A stretch of DNA of 64,000 nt from contig NZ_AHBZ03000027.1 in NCBI RefSeq assembly GCF_000238375.3, positions 186,001 through 250,000 on the forward strand. The letters run 5' to 3'. A program made the position numbers and the translations under genes. Each line of letters begins with the position of its first letter. The first letter of the stretch is position 1. Under the pieces are notes generated by a model, which was not told the DNA's origin, did no database searches, and saw nothing but the letters and a program-made list of their open reading frames with translations. This document shows, in pieces, positions 1-9,104 of the stretch. The DNA comes from Pseudoalteromonas citrea (lineage in GTDB: Bacteria; Pseudomonadota; Gammaproteobacteria; Enterobacterales; Alteromonadaceae).

Positions 1-1
1 T

Positions 2-1126
2 AAGTCCTTCGATAGGTCGATGTATCAATTTAGGGTTAAAGATGAAGTACAAGGGGAGGCGCAATTAAGACAAACGATCAGCCAATTTTTATGGCGACAA
101 GATCATGTCATAGGCCCAGAGAATATTCATATTGTTTCAGGGCACAGAGAAGGCTTAGTGAGTGCATTGACGGCTTCTGGAGCACTCGGTAACACCGTTG
201 CGGTTGAATCTCCTACCTCATTTTATTTCCAGTCAGTCATTAAGCGTGTGTGTAAAAGCATTATTGAGATCCCAATGCAAACTCGTTTCATCAACGAATT
301 GCAACTGCTTGATCAAGCACATAAAGCATACGGTTTTTCAACGTACTTAGTTAACCCCAGTTTCAATGATCCTACTGGGCGTGTGTTATCTTATAGCGAT
401 AAGTGTGCTTTATTAGCATGGGCTGAACAGAACGCAGTGACAATTATTGAGTATGATAGAAGTGAATTGTATTTTGGCACCAATAAGCCCTTATCTTTAG
501 CACAATTAGCCTCGGGTTTTCCAAAACTACCTTTGATCAGTATTCAAGATTTTTTTGATACAGTGTCTACGCGGATCTGTTTAGGTTTTGTGATTTGCTT
601 CAATACAGGGCTGTTGTTTTCTCAAGCAAAACACACCCTTACTGAAGAACCAAATTTACACATGCAAAATGTCGTCAATGAACTTATTTGTTCAGGAGGT
701 TATGAAAAATTACTATGCCAGTTACGCAATAAATTGAAAGAGAACTATCATTACACCCTGAAAATTTTTGAAGCTAATTTACCAAATTATATAACGTTTT
801 TACCTGTTCAAGGCGGGCCGTGCTGTTGGTTTTTTACCGGTGAAAAGTCGAGTTCAGATATTTGGGAATCGTTGATCAATGAGGGCGTAGCGATTGCACC
901 GGGTGCCATGTTTGGCTCAAATGATAAGTTTGAGCACTATTGTAGGATCACCTTTGCGTTACCCTGGAATACAGACTTAGCTTTGGCTATAAGAAAAGTT
1001 TGTATAGCCTTGGAATCATCTTATTTAGGTTGTCCAAGCATCCGCTTTAGTGTCGTATCTTTATCAATCACATGGTGCTTTATTGCGCCTACTATGTGTA
1101 AAACTAAAGCGCCAGTTAAAATATAG
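2..1126 (+). CDS. MocR-like aminotransferase-fold protein, 5' truncated, PLP lysine missing
   Basis: The frame is open to the window edge, so the N-terminus (a GntR helix-turn-helix would be expected) lies outside. The visible part resembles the class I/II aminotransferase domain of MocR regulators: an NDPTG segment (about residue 117 of the visible protein) and a LGFV segment matching the usual SFSK...RLGYV region. Where the family has SFSKT this protein has DFFDT, so the Schiff-base lysine is Asp, and the phosphate-binding Arg next to LGF is Cys. The reading frame also runs about 106 nt into the convergent cytochrome gene, and those last ~35 residues look like antisense read-through rather than a domain. 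Either it is a degenerate ligand-sensing protein or a decaying gene. The fold assignment is fairly safe; function is not. Confidence 0.7.
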   Translation, partial: KSFDRSMYQFRVKDEVQGEAQLRQTISQFLWRQDHVIGPENIHIVSGHREGLVSALTASGALGNTVAVESPTSFYFQSVIKRVCKSIIEIPMQTRFINELQLLDQAHKAYGFSTYLVNPSFNDPTGRVLSYSDKCALLAWAEQNAVTIIEYDRSELYFGTNKPLSLAQLASGFPKLPLISIQDFFDTVSTRICLGFVICFNTGLLFSQAKHTLTEEPNLHMQNVVNELICSGGYEKLLCQLRNKLKENYHYTLKIFEANLPNYITFLPVQGGPCCWFFTGEKSSSDIWESLINEGVAIAPGAMFGSNDKFEHYCRITFALPWNTDLALAIRKVCIALESSYLGCPSIRFSVVSLSITWCFIAPTMCKTKAPVKI

Positions 1127-1569
1127 GCTATCCATGAGTGTGACAGTTTTGCACTGTAGTAAATAGTTTCATTGAAAGCAATCACTTCACCATTTAACTC
1201 ATTTCTAGTTACTAATTCAAAACCAAATATATTAATACCATATCCACCAAACCCAGAGTACAGCATGCCAGATATTGGCAGAGCAAGCGTACCTAGTAAT
1301 AGTAACCAGTGGACGATGATAGAAAGGTGATGTTCATGTTTTGGATAGCCACTGGCAGGTGCGGGAAAGCCTTTTTTCAAGCGCCAGATCACTCTGGGTA
1401 AAATGATAAGTATCGCTAAAACACCAATTGCTTTGTGGATTGGGTAGAGTGACCATACTTCCCAGTAGACCATGTAGTATCCGATGACAATGATCCCAAT
1501 CATGGTTAAGCCAACAAGCCAGTGCAGTGATATGGTTAACGGAGATAAGGTTGAGTTGTCTTTATTCAT
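1021..1569 (-). CDS. Cytochrome b561 (di-heme, inner membrane)
   Basis: This 182-residue protein has the four hydrophobic segments of bacterial cytochrome b561 (YodB/YceJ type), with candidate heme-ligand histidines in ISLHWLVG (segment 1), YPIHKAIGV (segment 2), IIVHWLLLL (segment 3) and LVLHIVGAIKHH (segment 4). Family members pass electrons between quinol and periplasmic or superoxide acceptors in the inner membrane. It lies downstream of the LytTR gene in the same orientation with about 140 nt between them that contains strong inverted repeats, so separate transcription is likely. Its 3' end overlaps the convergent MocR-like frame. Confidence 0.88.
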   Translation of the reverse strand: MNKDNSTLSPLTISLHWLVGLTMIGIIVIGYYMVYWEVWSLYPIHKAIGVLAILIILPRVIWRLKKGFPAPASGYPKHEHHLSIIVHWLLLLGTLALPISGMLYSGFGGYGINIFGFELVTRNELNGEVIAFNETIYYSAKLSHSWIAYILTGALVLHIVGAIKHHVIDKDTTLKRMLGQPK

Positions 1570-1650
1570 TAAAGTTTCTCGAGTAAGTATCTGATTAAAG
1601 TATTGCTCAAGCTTAAATGAAGAAAACCCCTAATTTACATGGCTTAGGGA

Positions 1651-1695
1651 TGAATGGAGGAGTAATGTGATAAGCCTTGCTCTTTCCTCCATTCA
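1651..1695. terminator. Inverted repeat downstream of the LytTR gene
   Basis: TGAATGGAGGA (1651-1661) and TCCTCCATTCA (1685-1695) form an 11-bp perfect stem with a 23-nt loop. A second small repeat, CCCTAA (1628-1633) with TTAGGG (1644-1649), lies beside it. The position just after the LytTR stop suggests a transcription end or mRNA-stability hairpin. There is no clear T run, so intrinsic termination is not certain. Confidence 0.45.
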
Positions 1696-1709
1696 CCCCA
1701 TTTTACCTG

Positions 1710-2519
1710 TTATCGACTGGCGATAAGTGTGCGAATGGTCGAGCGCTGGCTTTTGCTGATAGGAATAACTTGGCTATCGATTAGATAAGCGCTTGCATGA
1801 CCTGCAGGGTGGTTTTTGAGCTGTTCAATATAATCAAGATTAACCAAGTAAGAGCGATGGCATTGAACAAAGTCATCTTTTGGCAGTAAGTTATGTAATT
1901 GCTTTAATGTTGCACGAGTCAAATAAGTACGCTCTTGTGTGACAACCTCCATATAATTGCCAGCAGCCTGAACAAACAGTATATCTTGATACGCAAGCGT
2001 GTGCGTTAAGCCATCGACTTCAATCATTAACGTATTGACTTTCGAACTAGTGTGATTATGTTGTAGTGCGTTTATTGACGTGTTGGGCTTGTGGAATAAG
2101 ACCTGTTTTAGATGCCACAGCAAAATGACAATGAGGAGTGCTGCAGCATGCTTAGGCCAAATAAAGAAAAGACTGTGAACAATACTGATGTCTGACTGTG
2201 ATACCTCAAGGGCCACAGAAAATGTGAGGCTCAGAGACAGGGTTGAAATACTTAATACGCAATAAAAGAGGCGACTTGACAGTGCAAACTTGCGTCGCGA
2301 CTGCAACATATGCAGGACAAATGGGGTGAGTATGAGCCAAATACCCCATTTCTGAAGTGGAAATGTAATTGAGTCAATAAGGCTAATCGACTTGTGTTCT
2401 ATAAATACGCTGTTGATCAAGCAATTCGCAAAAATTAAGCACATAAACATCACCCACCCGATACTCGAAATACAATGGTCATGCTTTAAAAGCGGTGCCA
2501 CGTTTTTTTTACTTCCCAT
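1710..2519 (-). CDS. Membrane-bound LytTR-family transcriptional regulator
   Basis: The N-terminal ~145 residues hold about four hydrophobic segments (for example WVMFMCLIFANCLI and ALLIVILLWHL). The last ~100 residues are a LytTR DNA-binding domain, recognisable by FVQAAGNYMEVVT, YLTRATLKQL and FVQCHRSYLVNLDYI. There is no receiver domain, so it is a one-component membrane LytTR protein rather than an AgrA-type response regulator. I chose the ATG at 2519, which has AAAGGAG 11 nt upstream. A TTG eight codons further up is possible but overlaps that Shine-Dalgarno. The signal sensed and the targets are unknown; autoregulation is common in such proteins. Confidence 0.8.
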   Translation of the reverse strand: MGSKKNVAPLLKHDHCISSIGWVMFMCLIFANCLINSVFIEHKSISLIDSITFPLQKWGIWLILTPFVLHMLQSRRKFALSSRLFYCVLSISTLSLSLTFSVALEVSQSDISIVHSLFFIWPKHAAALLIVILLWHLKQVLFHKPNTSINALQHNHTSSKVNTLMIEVDGLTHTLAYQDILFVQAAGNYMEVVTQERTYLTRATLKQLHNLLPKDDFVQCHRSYLVNLDYIEQLKNHPAGHASAYLIDSQVIPISKSQRSTIRTLIASR

Positions 2520-2709
2520 GGTTTTGATGACTCCTTTATACAATGAAAAACGACATGATTATTTGTCAGTTTAAGGTTGTTAATTGTTGTTTATTTGATA
2601 AAGAAAAGTTTTAAAAATATAGAGGTGGTTAATATTTTTATGCGATTTGACTGCACTTTAAGCAAACAGTTCCCAAAAAGAAATTATTTCATTAAATACA
2701 ATTGCAAAT

Positions 2710-2728
2710 GTGAATTAATATCATTAAC
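2710..2728. promoter_or_regulatory. Possible Fur box upstream of TonB receptor
   Basis: GTGAATTAATATCATTAAC matches the 19-bp Fur consensus at about 13 of 19 positions, with the ATCATTA half well kept. It sits 55 nt upstream of the receptor start. This is a by-eye call in AT-rich DNA; iron control fits the gene. Confidence 0.4.
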
Positions 2729-2782
2729 CTTCTCGTGGTTTTGCACCTTCTGTGCAGTAAATTTCTAGTTTGGAGTGTATTA

Positions 2783-4861
2783 ATGCGTTACTCAGTTTTA
2801 TGTTTAGCAATCGGTTCAGCAATAGCGACATCGAATGTATTAGCTAAGTCGTCTGAAATTGAAGTGATTGAAGTGAAGGGGACTTACTTTAATGACTACA
2901 AAGTTGATACGGCGAAAGGTGCAATGCGAACGGATGCTTCTTTACTAGAGACTGCACAATCAGTATTTGTTATCTCAGACACCGTGATTGATGAACAATT
3001 AGCGACCACGCTGGGTGAAGTTTTAAATAACGATGCAAGTTTAACGGCTGGTTCTAAACAGCGTAACCGTGAAACATTCAATTTGCGTGGCTTTGGTTTA
3101 AGTTCATCTAACGGGTATTTGCGTGATGGACACCAGCATTGGTCGCACTATCAGCAGCCCATTGAAACATTAGAGCAAGTAGAGGTCATTAAAGGCCCAT
3201 CAAGTATTTTGTATGGTCAATCTGGTCCCGGTGGTTTAGTGAACATGGTGACCAAAAAGCCAACGGCTAAAACTGTTATGAATTTTGGGCTTGATGTTGA
3301 CCATTTAGGCTCTACTAGAGCGACCGCTGACTTTGGTGGTGCTATTACCGATGAAGAAGACTTACGTTACCGTGCGGTACTCGTTAAGCAAGACGTCACC
3401 TTTGACCGAGAATATGTCGATGGCAATGAGCGCACACGAGACCGCTTTTTAGGCTCAATGGTACTTGACTATGATATTAACGATAGCAGCTTTGTGCGCG
3501 TACATTACGACCGAACAAATGACAAGGCAGGCCTTGATACGGGTGCTTGGTTAGACAGCAAAGGCCAAGTAATTGGTAGTGATAAAACAATCAGAGACTT
3601 TTCGTGGGCATTTACTGACATAACGGTTGAAAATAAGGGCATTGATTTTACGCATGCACTCACAGAAAACTTCCAAGTAACGGTTGGATATAATGAGCAA
3701 GACTTCTCCCGTCAGCGTTTTGAGTCTGCACCAAGAAAGCCAAAGGATTATCAAGTTGGAGACAGTTACGGCTCGCGTCCTTACGACCGTTATGACGATT
3801 GGCAGTTTACGACTGCATTTGTTGATGTAACGGGTGAATTTGAATTAGGTGGTTTTGATCATCAAGTGCTTATTGGTGCTAACTCATTAGATTATTATTA
3901 TGGACAGTTACGCGTAAGAGCGAGTGCGGTCGATTTTGTTGAAGGTCAAACTCAGCCTGCTCGCCCTGACATTAGTTATGCGACAGATGATTCTTTATAT
4001 ACCAGTGAATTCGACTATTACGGCCTTTATGTTCAAGACTTAGTGACTATTAATGAGCAATGGCAGGTGTCTTTAGGCGGCCGCTATGACAAGCAAAATA
4101 AAGAAGGCGCAGACAATGAGTCGTTTTTACCAAAAGGGGGGGTGTTATACCACCCAAGTGAGAATGGCACTGTTTATTTTAGCTACTCAGAGGGTTTTGA
4201 ACCGCAGCGAAGTAGCAAACTTGATAACCTCGAAGATAAAAACCATGACATGAAGCTTGATGCGGTTACATCGCAACAGCATGAAATTGGGACTAAATGG
4301 CAGCTAGTTGATGATAGGTTATTAATTACAGCAGCTGTATTTGATATTAGCAAAACGGGTACGTTGATTACGACGGACGCAGAGGCGGGTAGTGGTTATA
4401 CAACAGTCACGACTCAAGCGGGTAAGCAGCGCCATACAGGTTTTGAGTTTGCCGCACAAGGTGCGGTTAACGACCGTTTATTTGTGATGGGATCTGTCAT
4501 GAACTTGGACGCAGAGTATGTCCGAGACAAAAAGTATGAAGGTAAGTCGCCTATTGATGCGCCAAAGTGGTCTGCATCTTTATGGTCTCGTTATGAATTC
4601 AGTGATGCTTTTGCAGTCAATGCTGGGGCCTTTTATCAAGGTGAACGTTTTGCCGACCCTAAAAATACGATCACTAAAGAGGCATATACTCGCATTGATG
4701 TGGGGGCAACCTATAAGCTTGGGCTTTCGCATGCAGATGTAAACGTGCGATTTAATATCGAAAACTTATTTGATAAAAATTATTTAGCTGGTGGCGGTGT
4801 TAATAATGTCACAATAGGTGAAGGCACTACCTTTAGATTGGCGCTACAAGCCGCATTTTAA
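2783..4861 (+). CDS. TonB-dependent siderophore receptor
   Basis: This is an outer-membrane ferric-siderophore receptor of about 692 residues. A signal peptide (MRYSVLCLAIGSAIATSNVLA) is followed by a TonB-box-like EIEVIEVKG. Next comes a plug domain with LRGFG and the segment VEVIKGPSSILYGQSGPGG, then a beta-barrel ending in an aromatic residue (LALQAAF). The start at 2783 is preferred to the upstream ATG at 2735 because GGAG lies 8 nt before it and the signal peptide begins there. An AraC gene begins just after its stop, a frequent pairing in which the regulator senses the imported siderophore. The ligand cannot be told from sequence alone. Confidence 0.92.
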   Translation: MRYSVLCLAIGSAIATSNVLAKSSEIEVIEVKGTYFNDYKVDTAKGAMRTDASLLETAQSVFVISDTVIDEQLATTLGEVLNNDASLTAGSKQRNRETFNLRGFGLSSSNGYLRDGHQHWSHYQQPIETLEQVEVIKGPSSILYGQSGPGGLVNMVTKKPTAKTVMNFGLDVDHLGSTRATADFGGAITDEEDLRYRAVLVKQDVTFDREYVDGNERTRDRFLGSMVLDYDINDSSFVRVHYDRTNDKAGLDTGAWLDSKGQVIGSDKTIRDFSWAFTDITVENKGIDFTHALTENFQVTVGYNEQDFSRQRFESAPRKPKDYQVGDSYGSRPYDRYDDWQFTTAFVDVTGEFELGGFDHQVLIGANSLDYYYGQLRVRASAVDFVEGQTQPARPDISYATDDSLYTSEFDYYGLYVQDLVTINEQWQVSLGGRYDKQNKEGADNESFLPKGGVLYHPSENGTVYFSYSEGFEPQRSSKLDNLEDKNHDMKLDAVTSQQHEIGTKWQLVDDRLLITAAVFDISKTGTLITTDAEAGSGYTTVTTQAGKQRHTGFEFAAQGAVNDRLFVMGSVMNLDAEYVRDKKYEGKSPIDAPKWSASLWSRYEFSDAFAVNAGAFYQGERFADPKNTITKEAYTRIDVGATYKLGLSHADVNVRFNIENLFDKNYLAGGGVNNVTIGEGTTFRLALQAAF

Positions 4862-4879
4862 TCGTTATCGATAAAAAAC

Positions 4880-5761
4880 ATGACGTCGCTCACAGCGACG
4901 TCACTACTATTGCTTGCTGTTACGCGCTATTTTTGTCACTGTGGCCACCTTCGTTTTGTTACAAGGAATTCGGTTATAGCTATCAGTCATCACTCCTCAT
5001 TGTTTACCGGTGTAAACCTAATTAAGGTTCAGCATAGTACGCTTAATTTTAGTAAACATATTCATTTGACATATCATATTGGGTTAATAACACAGGGAAC
5101 TCAGTCGTTTAACGCAAAAGGTAAAAACGTGATAAATGGCCCTGGGCAGCTACAACTTATGGACCCTGGTATAACGCATGATGGAAGTAGCAACGAACTG
5201 AAGGTTTCTAGTAAAATATTCTCTATTTCTGTCAGTGCGATACATGAATTTCTGGATCAAAAAAATACGTCATTGCTTACTTTTTCTGATAACTGTGTTG
5301 AAGATCAGTCACTTTATTCGATATTTAGTCAGTTACACACACATATGGCTGCTGGGTATGCAAATACGCTGTGGCTTGAAAGTGTCTTTTTATCAAATTT
5401 AACATTACTTGCGACACGATATGGTCATTTTACTGAACCGAAAGTTTATTGCTTAGGGCGTTCTAATCTTGCAAAGCTAAATGCCTTTATGCATGAACAT
5501 ATTGCTGAGAAATTGACTGTGTCACGGCTTGCAAATGAATGTGACTTAACTGATATACAATTACTTAGGCAGTTTAAGGCGTTAACTGGCATAACTCCTT
5601 TCGCTTGGTTACTGAGAATACGCCTCGAAACCGCACTGCAGTTATTACAAAGTGGTATACGCAGTACAGATGTTGCTATGCGCGTTGGTTTTTACGACCA
5701 AGCGCATTTTATTAATGCCTTTAAACGAGCGTATGGCATAAAACCGAGTGAGTTGTATTAA
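4880..5761 (+). CDS. AraC-family regulator paired with TonB receptor
   Basis: An N-terminal cupin-like sensor (from about residue 40: HSSLFTGVN, IGLITQGTQSF) is followed by two helix-turn-helix motifs of the AraC/XylS type over the last ~100 residues (LTVSRLANECDLTDIQLLRQF; STDVAMRVGFYDQAHFINAFKR). The sensor begins like the AraC-type effector-binding domains found next to siderophore receptors. The true start is doubtful: the only ATG (4880) abuts the hairpin and lacks a Shine-Dalgarno. A TTG at 4910 or a non-canonical start after AAGGAA near 4970 are alternatives. Likely activates the neighbouring receptor in response to its ligand (inference from context). Confidence 0.85.
   Translation: MTSLTATSLLLLAVTRYFCHCGHLRFVTRNSVIAISHHSSLFTGVNLIKVQHSTLNFSKHIHLTYHIGLITQGTQSFNAKGKNVINGPGQLQLMDPGITHDGSSNELKVSSKIFSISVSAIHEFLDQKNTSLLTFSDNCVEDQSLYSIFSQLHTHMAAGYANTLWLESVFLSNLTLLATRYGHFTEPKVYCLGRSNLAKLNAFMHEHIAEKLTVSRLANECDLTDIQLLRQFKALTGITPFAWLLRIRLETALQLLQSGIRSTDVAMRVGFYDQAHFINAFKRAYGIKPSELY
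4881..4903. terminator. Hairpin after TonB receptor gene
   Basis: TGACGTCGCT and AGCGACGTCA pair perfectly (10 bp, 3-nt loop CAC) 19 nt after the receptor stop and directly after an A run. There is no T run on the plus side. On the minus strand the stem is followed by a T-rich stretch, but no gene reads that way here. It may attenuate receptor mRNA ahead of the AraC gene. Confidence 0.55.
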
Positions 5762-5877
5762 TTTTAGTTGTTAATTTTTTACAATGAATTGACTGTGTCA
5801 TTTTCTATACTTTTGTGCGTAGACTACCTTATGGAGAAATCAGGGGAAGGCAGTCATAAAAGAAGAGGATGAATGTG

Positions 5878-6237
5878 ATGCAAAAAATTAATTTGGCTCA
5901 AAAATTTTTATTGTTCGATGAGCAGTGGCAACCCAAAGTGGTCGCGCAAATGAATGACTATCAGTTTAAAGTCGTGAAAGTACAAGGTGAATTTGTCTGG
6001 CACCAACACGATCATACTGACGAGACTTTTATCGTTGTATCTGGACAACTCAACATCGCTTTTGTGGATGAAGTGATCACGCTCAACAGCGGTGAAATGA
6101 TCGTTGTGCCCAAGGGAGTGCAGCATAAGCCCTTTGCAGAGAAAGAATGTCAAATATTGATCATTGAACCACAAGGCGTAAAAAATACTGGAGATGCAGA
6201 AGATGCATTAACCGCCAAAAATGATGTGTGGATTTAG
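5878..6237 (+). CDS. Small cupin-domain protein
   Basis: This single-domain cupin of about 119 residues keeps both metal-binding motifs. Motif 1 is WHQHDHTDETFIVVSG, with the two His and the Glu; motif 2 is PKGVQHKPF, with the third His. Such proteins bind a divalent metal and include small oxygenases, isomerases and sensors. The ATG at 5878 is favoured because AGAGG lies 9 nt upstream, whereas the ATG at 5869 abuts it. It is followed by convergent genes and has no informative partner. Substrate unknown. Confidence 0.82.
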   Translation: MQKINLAQKFLLFDEQWQPKVVAQMNDYQFKVVKVQGEFVWHQHDHTDETFIVVSGQLNIAFVDEVITLNSGEMIVVPKGVQHKPFAEKECQILIIEPQGVKNTGDAEDALTAKNDVWI

Positions 6238-6282
6238 GCGCATTCAGACCTGCCATAGTGGGCTTAATACGCCTTTGGTTAG

Positions 6283-6570
6283 TTAAAGGGGACTTTTTGA
6301 CAAATAGTAAACCTGAGGCGGCTGCTCAAAAAATGATGACAAGTGCGCTAGCACCTGATTTGCTGTTATAAACTGTATATAGTGCTGGTGGGCTTCTACA
6401 GACTGCCAATCTTCATCTATAAGCATACAATTTTGTGCTTCATCAAAATAAATATCGACACGTAAACAGCCACTAAAGTGCCTGACGGTGGCTAAGTTAT
6501 CGGATAGAAACTGTTTTAGGGCTGTGTGCTCGCCTGATTTGAGTTGGCAGAGTAAGTTAACACGGATCAT
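6283..6570 (-). CDS. ABM-fold (antibiotic biosynthesis monooxygenase-like) protein
   Basis: This 95-residue protein has the ferredoxin-like ABM pattern. It begins MIRVNLLCQLKSGEHTALKQFL, has the central GCLRVDIYFD strand pair, and shows the EDWQSVEAHQHYIQ helix typical of YgiN/quinol monooxygenase and ABM proteins. These cofactor-free enzymes oxidise quinols or aromatic metabolites; many are of unknown substrate. A GAGGA lies upstream of the ATG. It is followed on the same strand by the frameshifted AraC gene upstream, which may have controlled it. Confidence 0.75.
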   Translation of the reverse strand: MIRVNLLCQLKSGEHTALKQFLSDNLATVRHFSGCLRVDIYFDEAQNCMLIDEDWQSVEAHQHYIQFITANQVLAHLSSFFEQPPQVYYLSKSPL

Positions 6571-6637
6571 GGGTATTCCTCGCTAAATGAAAGAATGTCC
6601 ACCATGCACCTAAAACAATGAAGCTGTTATGGTGTTT

Positions 6638-7595
6638 TTAACAAAATCGTTTTTTTTCGCCAGAAGATTTATATTGATGCGGGGTGACACCAAATTTACT
6701 TTTAAATAGCTTAATAAAATGTGACGGGTCTGCATAGCCAATATCTGTTGCAATGTCAGTTACCGACCTGTTTTTGAGTAGCAATTGCGTCTTTGCATAG
6801 ATGAGTCGTTTATCTAATAACCACTGCTTTGGTGTTATAGAGTAAGTGGCTTTAAACTTTCGAGCAAATGACGTGTTTGGCATGTTGCAAAGACGTGCTA
6901 AATCAGCAACAGACAGTGACAGATAGTCACTGTCTTCTATTAACCTTTTGAATCGAGTATTGAAGCCAGCCGATCCTGTCAATGAGTCAAGTAATTGATG
7001 CAGCGGCACAGGGCTCAGTGAATTTATGAGTAATAAAAGTTCAGTTGCCTTAGCGTGTAACATCCCATCATTAAGCAGGTTTCGGTAGTGATAAGCCTCT
7101 AAATTGTCGAAAAAAGGCGCCAACAACGCTGAATGTGACAAGGGAATAAATGCAGGGAGTGTATTATGTTCCTTCTTACCCGGCTGACCTTGAGGTAAGT
7201 GCTCTAGTATTGTGGGGCTAAAAAATACAAGCCAAGCTTTGAGTGCTCCGCTGGCGCTAAAGTAATCTGAGTGTAAGGTTTCGCCAGGCGTTAATAAAAT
7301 GGCTGAGTCATGGGTTAGGGTGACTCTGTGACTGGATTTAGACATGATGTGCTCTTTACCTGCAACCACATAAACCAAACACAACTGATTGGTATAAAAT
7401 TCGACATCAAATAAATCTTGTGTCAGCGTTTTGTAATATATTGAACAGCTTATACCTGTTACATAGCGCTTGACACCGCCAATAGTCTCTAATCCTTGAG
7501 GTAATACCAGTAAGGAGGGGTCCTGTACTTTATTGCACGCTTGCTCGCTGATAGGTCACCTCGTTTGGTTTATAGCTATAAATAATGTTGTACAT
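6638..7595 (-). CDS. AraC-family regulator with probable N-terminal frameshift
   Basis: The C-terminal AraC helix-turn-helix pair is intact (LSVADLARLCNMPNTSFARKF; SVTDIATDIGYADPSHFIKLFK). Upstream of the TTG at 7384 the frame continues with clearly protein-like sensor-domain sequence up to 7555 (LLVLPQGLETIGGVKRYVTG) but has no ATG, GTG or TTG. An ATG at 7595 in the next frame encodes MYNIIYSYKPNEVTYQRA and stops at 7530, overlapping the region where the second frame opens. A single indel between 7533 and 7555 would join them into a roughly 318-residue protein. It is either a recent frameshift mutation, a sequencing error, or an unusual start codon. Confidence 0.7.
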
Positions 7596-7735
7596 GTTTA
7601 TAAGTCACTGTCAACGAAGTTGTACCTCAAGTATGCGTTTTAAAGGTGGCGATAATGACACTTTATATGCTAAAACTAATTTCCACATTTTAGAAACGTA
7701 CTTAGCCTCTGAGCTGTCATAGGAGTGAGCTGTCA

Positions 7736-8764
7736 ATGAATTACCCCAAACCTCTAAAAGCAGGTAGTCGTATTGCCATTTGTGCCTTTTCATCTTCGGT
7801 ACCACAAGCGTGCTATGCAAGGCTCGATAAGGCTTTGGCGTTTTTACAAGAGCAAGGCTTTGAAGTGGTTGAAGGGCAGAGCGTTCGCCATTCTGGGGAG
7901 TGGGATGCGCAAACACGGGCAAATGAGTTAAATACGTTCTTATTGGATGAGAGTGTATCTGCGGTTCTGCCTCCTTGGGGAGGAGATTTAGCAATGGCAA
8001 TTTTACCCTTATTAGATTGGCCGGCGCTTCAATCAACGTCACCGAAATGGGTGGTTGGCTTCTCGGATGTAAGCACCGTTATGACCGCACTGACAACACG
8101 GTTAAATTGGGTCACCGTTCACGCAACAAATTTAATGCAATTGACGGCATTACAAACTGATCCGCTCACCCGCGCTACGTTAGGTGTACTATCACTGCAA
8201 GCCGGTGATAAATGGATACAGTCAGCGTCGAGTCACTTTGAAAAAGTGAACACTTCTCCAATTTCAGATCCAAACATGGTGTTTAACCTCACAGAAGCTA
8301 CACAGTGGCGGGTATTACCCAGTCAAAATGGTATGACAAATGAAACAGTCGCATTTGCTGGTCGTTTATTAGGGGGATGTTTAGATACTCATCAGCATAT
8401 CTTAAACACCGAGTTTGCTGATATAGACAATTTTGCACAACGGTATGCTGAACAGCCGCTGATTTTGTATTTTGAAAATGGAGAGCTGAGTGAAAATGGC
8501 TATATTCGCGCATTACTAGGTTTAAAATACAAAGGGGTATTTAAGCATGTATCCGGTATTGTATTTGGCCGCGATGCAGCAAATAAATGTAATGCACATC
8601 TTCACGAAAAAGTACTTATCGCTGCCTTGGGGTCTTTAAATGTCCCCATTATTTATGACCTTGATATTGGGCATAGTGCGCCTAATATGACATTACTTAA
8701 CGGGGTGTATAGTGAGTTTTCTATTTCAGCTAAAGGTGCATCAATAGTGCAATATTTGCAGTGA
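7736..8764 (+). CDS. S66 peptidase (LD-carboxypeptidase / MccF-like)
   Basis: This 342-residue serine peptidase belongs to family S66. The nucleophile elbow is GFSDVS, the glutamate region is ILYFENGELSENG, and the C-terminal histidine is in DIGHSAPNMTLLNG, so the Ser-Glu-His triad looks complete. The family includes murein LD-carboxypeptidases, which trim tetrapeptide stems, and MccF, which cleaves microcin C-type peptidyl-nucleotides. There is no signal peptide, so it acts in the cytoplasm. AGGAG lies about 10 nt before the ATG. No microcin genes are nearby, so peptidoglycan recycling or general detoxification is likelier than dedicated immunity. Confidence 0.85.
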   Translation: MNYPKPLKAGSRIAICAFSSSVPQACYARLDKALAFLQEQGFEVVEGQSVRHSGEWDAQTRANELNTFLLDESVSAVLPPWGGDLAMAILPLLDWPALQSTSPKWVVGFSDVSTVMTALTTRLNWVTVHATNLMQLTALQTDPLTRATLGVLSLQAGDKWIQSASSHFEKVNTSPISDPNMVFNLTEATQWRVLPSQNGMTNETVAFAGRLLGGCLDTHQHILNTEFADIDNFAQRYAEQPLILYFENGELSENGYIRALLGLKYKGVFKHVSGIVFGRDAANKCNAHLHEKVLIAALGSLNVPIIYDLDIGHSAPNMTLLNGVYSEFSISAKGASIVQYLQ

Positions 8765-9104
8765 TCTAACGGTGATTATGTTGTTTTTTTGTTTATTTTG
8801 GTTTCTTTTTGATCTGCAAGTTAACATTTTCTAGTGGCGTGTTTATAGTGAAGTTTGGAATAGATTAACGTTCATCTTATTGTTTGTTAGATTAATTATT
8901 TTTATTTGATAGGGATAAATGATGAGTTTGAGAATGTTTTATCAGTAGTTTATGTCAATTATAACTTTCTTTTGTACGTTCATTTATTTTTCAATTGATT
9001 AATTATTTGCAATGCTTTAGTGTTGGTTTTGTGCTTTCGTAGCAGGCATAACCGCTCCTTGATAATAATAAGAAGTCTGTTGTAGGACTAGGGTAAATAA
9101 AGCC
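8765..9104. other. 340-nt AT-rich intergenic region
   Basis: The region is AT-rich with many T runs and no convincing open frame, RNA structure or repeat. It presumably holds the diguanylate cyclase promoter; I cannot place it with confidence. Confidence 0.5.

Noticed and set aside
2577-2768. 63-codon frame between LytTR and TonB genes
   Set aside because: AT-rich, no Shine-Dalgarno, covers the Fur-like site and promoter region of the receptor gene.
7736-8764. Dedicated microcin C immunity gene
   Set aside because: No microcin precursor, adenylyltransferase or transporter nearby; the family also includes housekeeping LD-carboxypeptidases.
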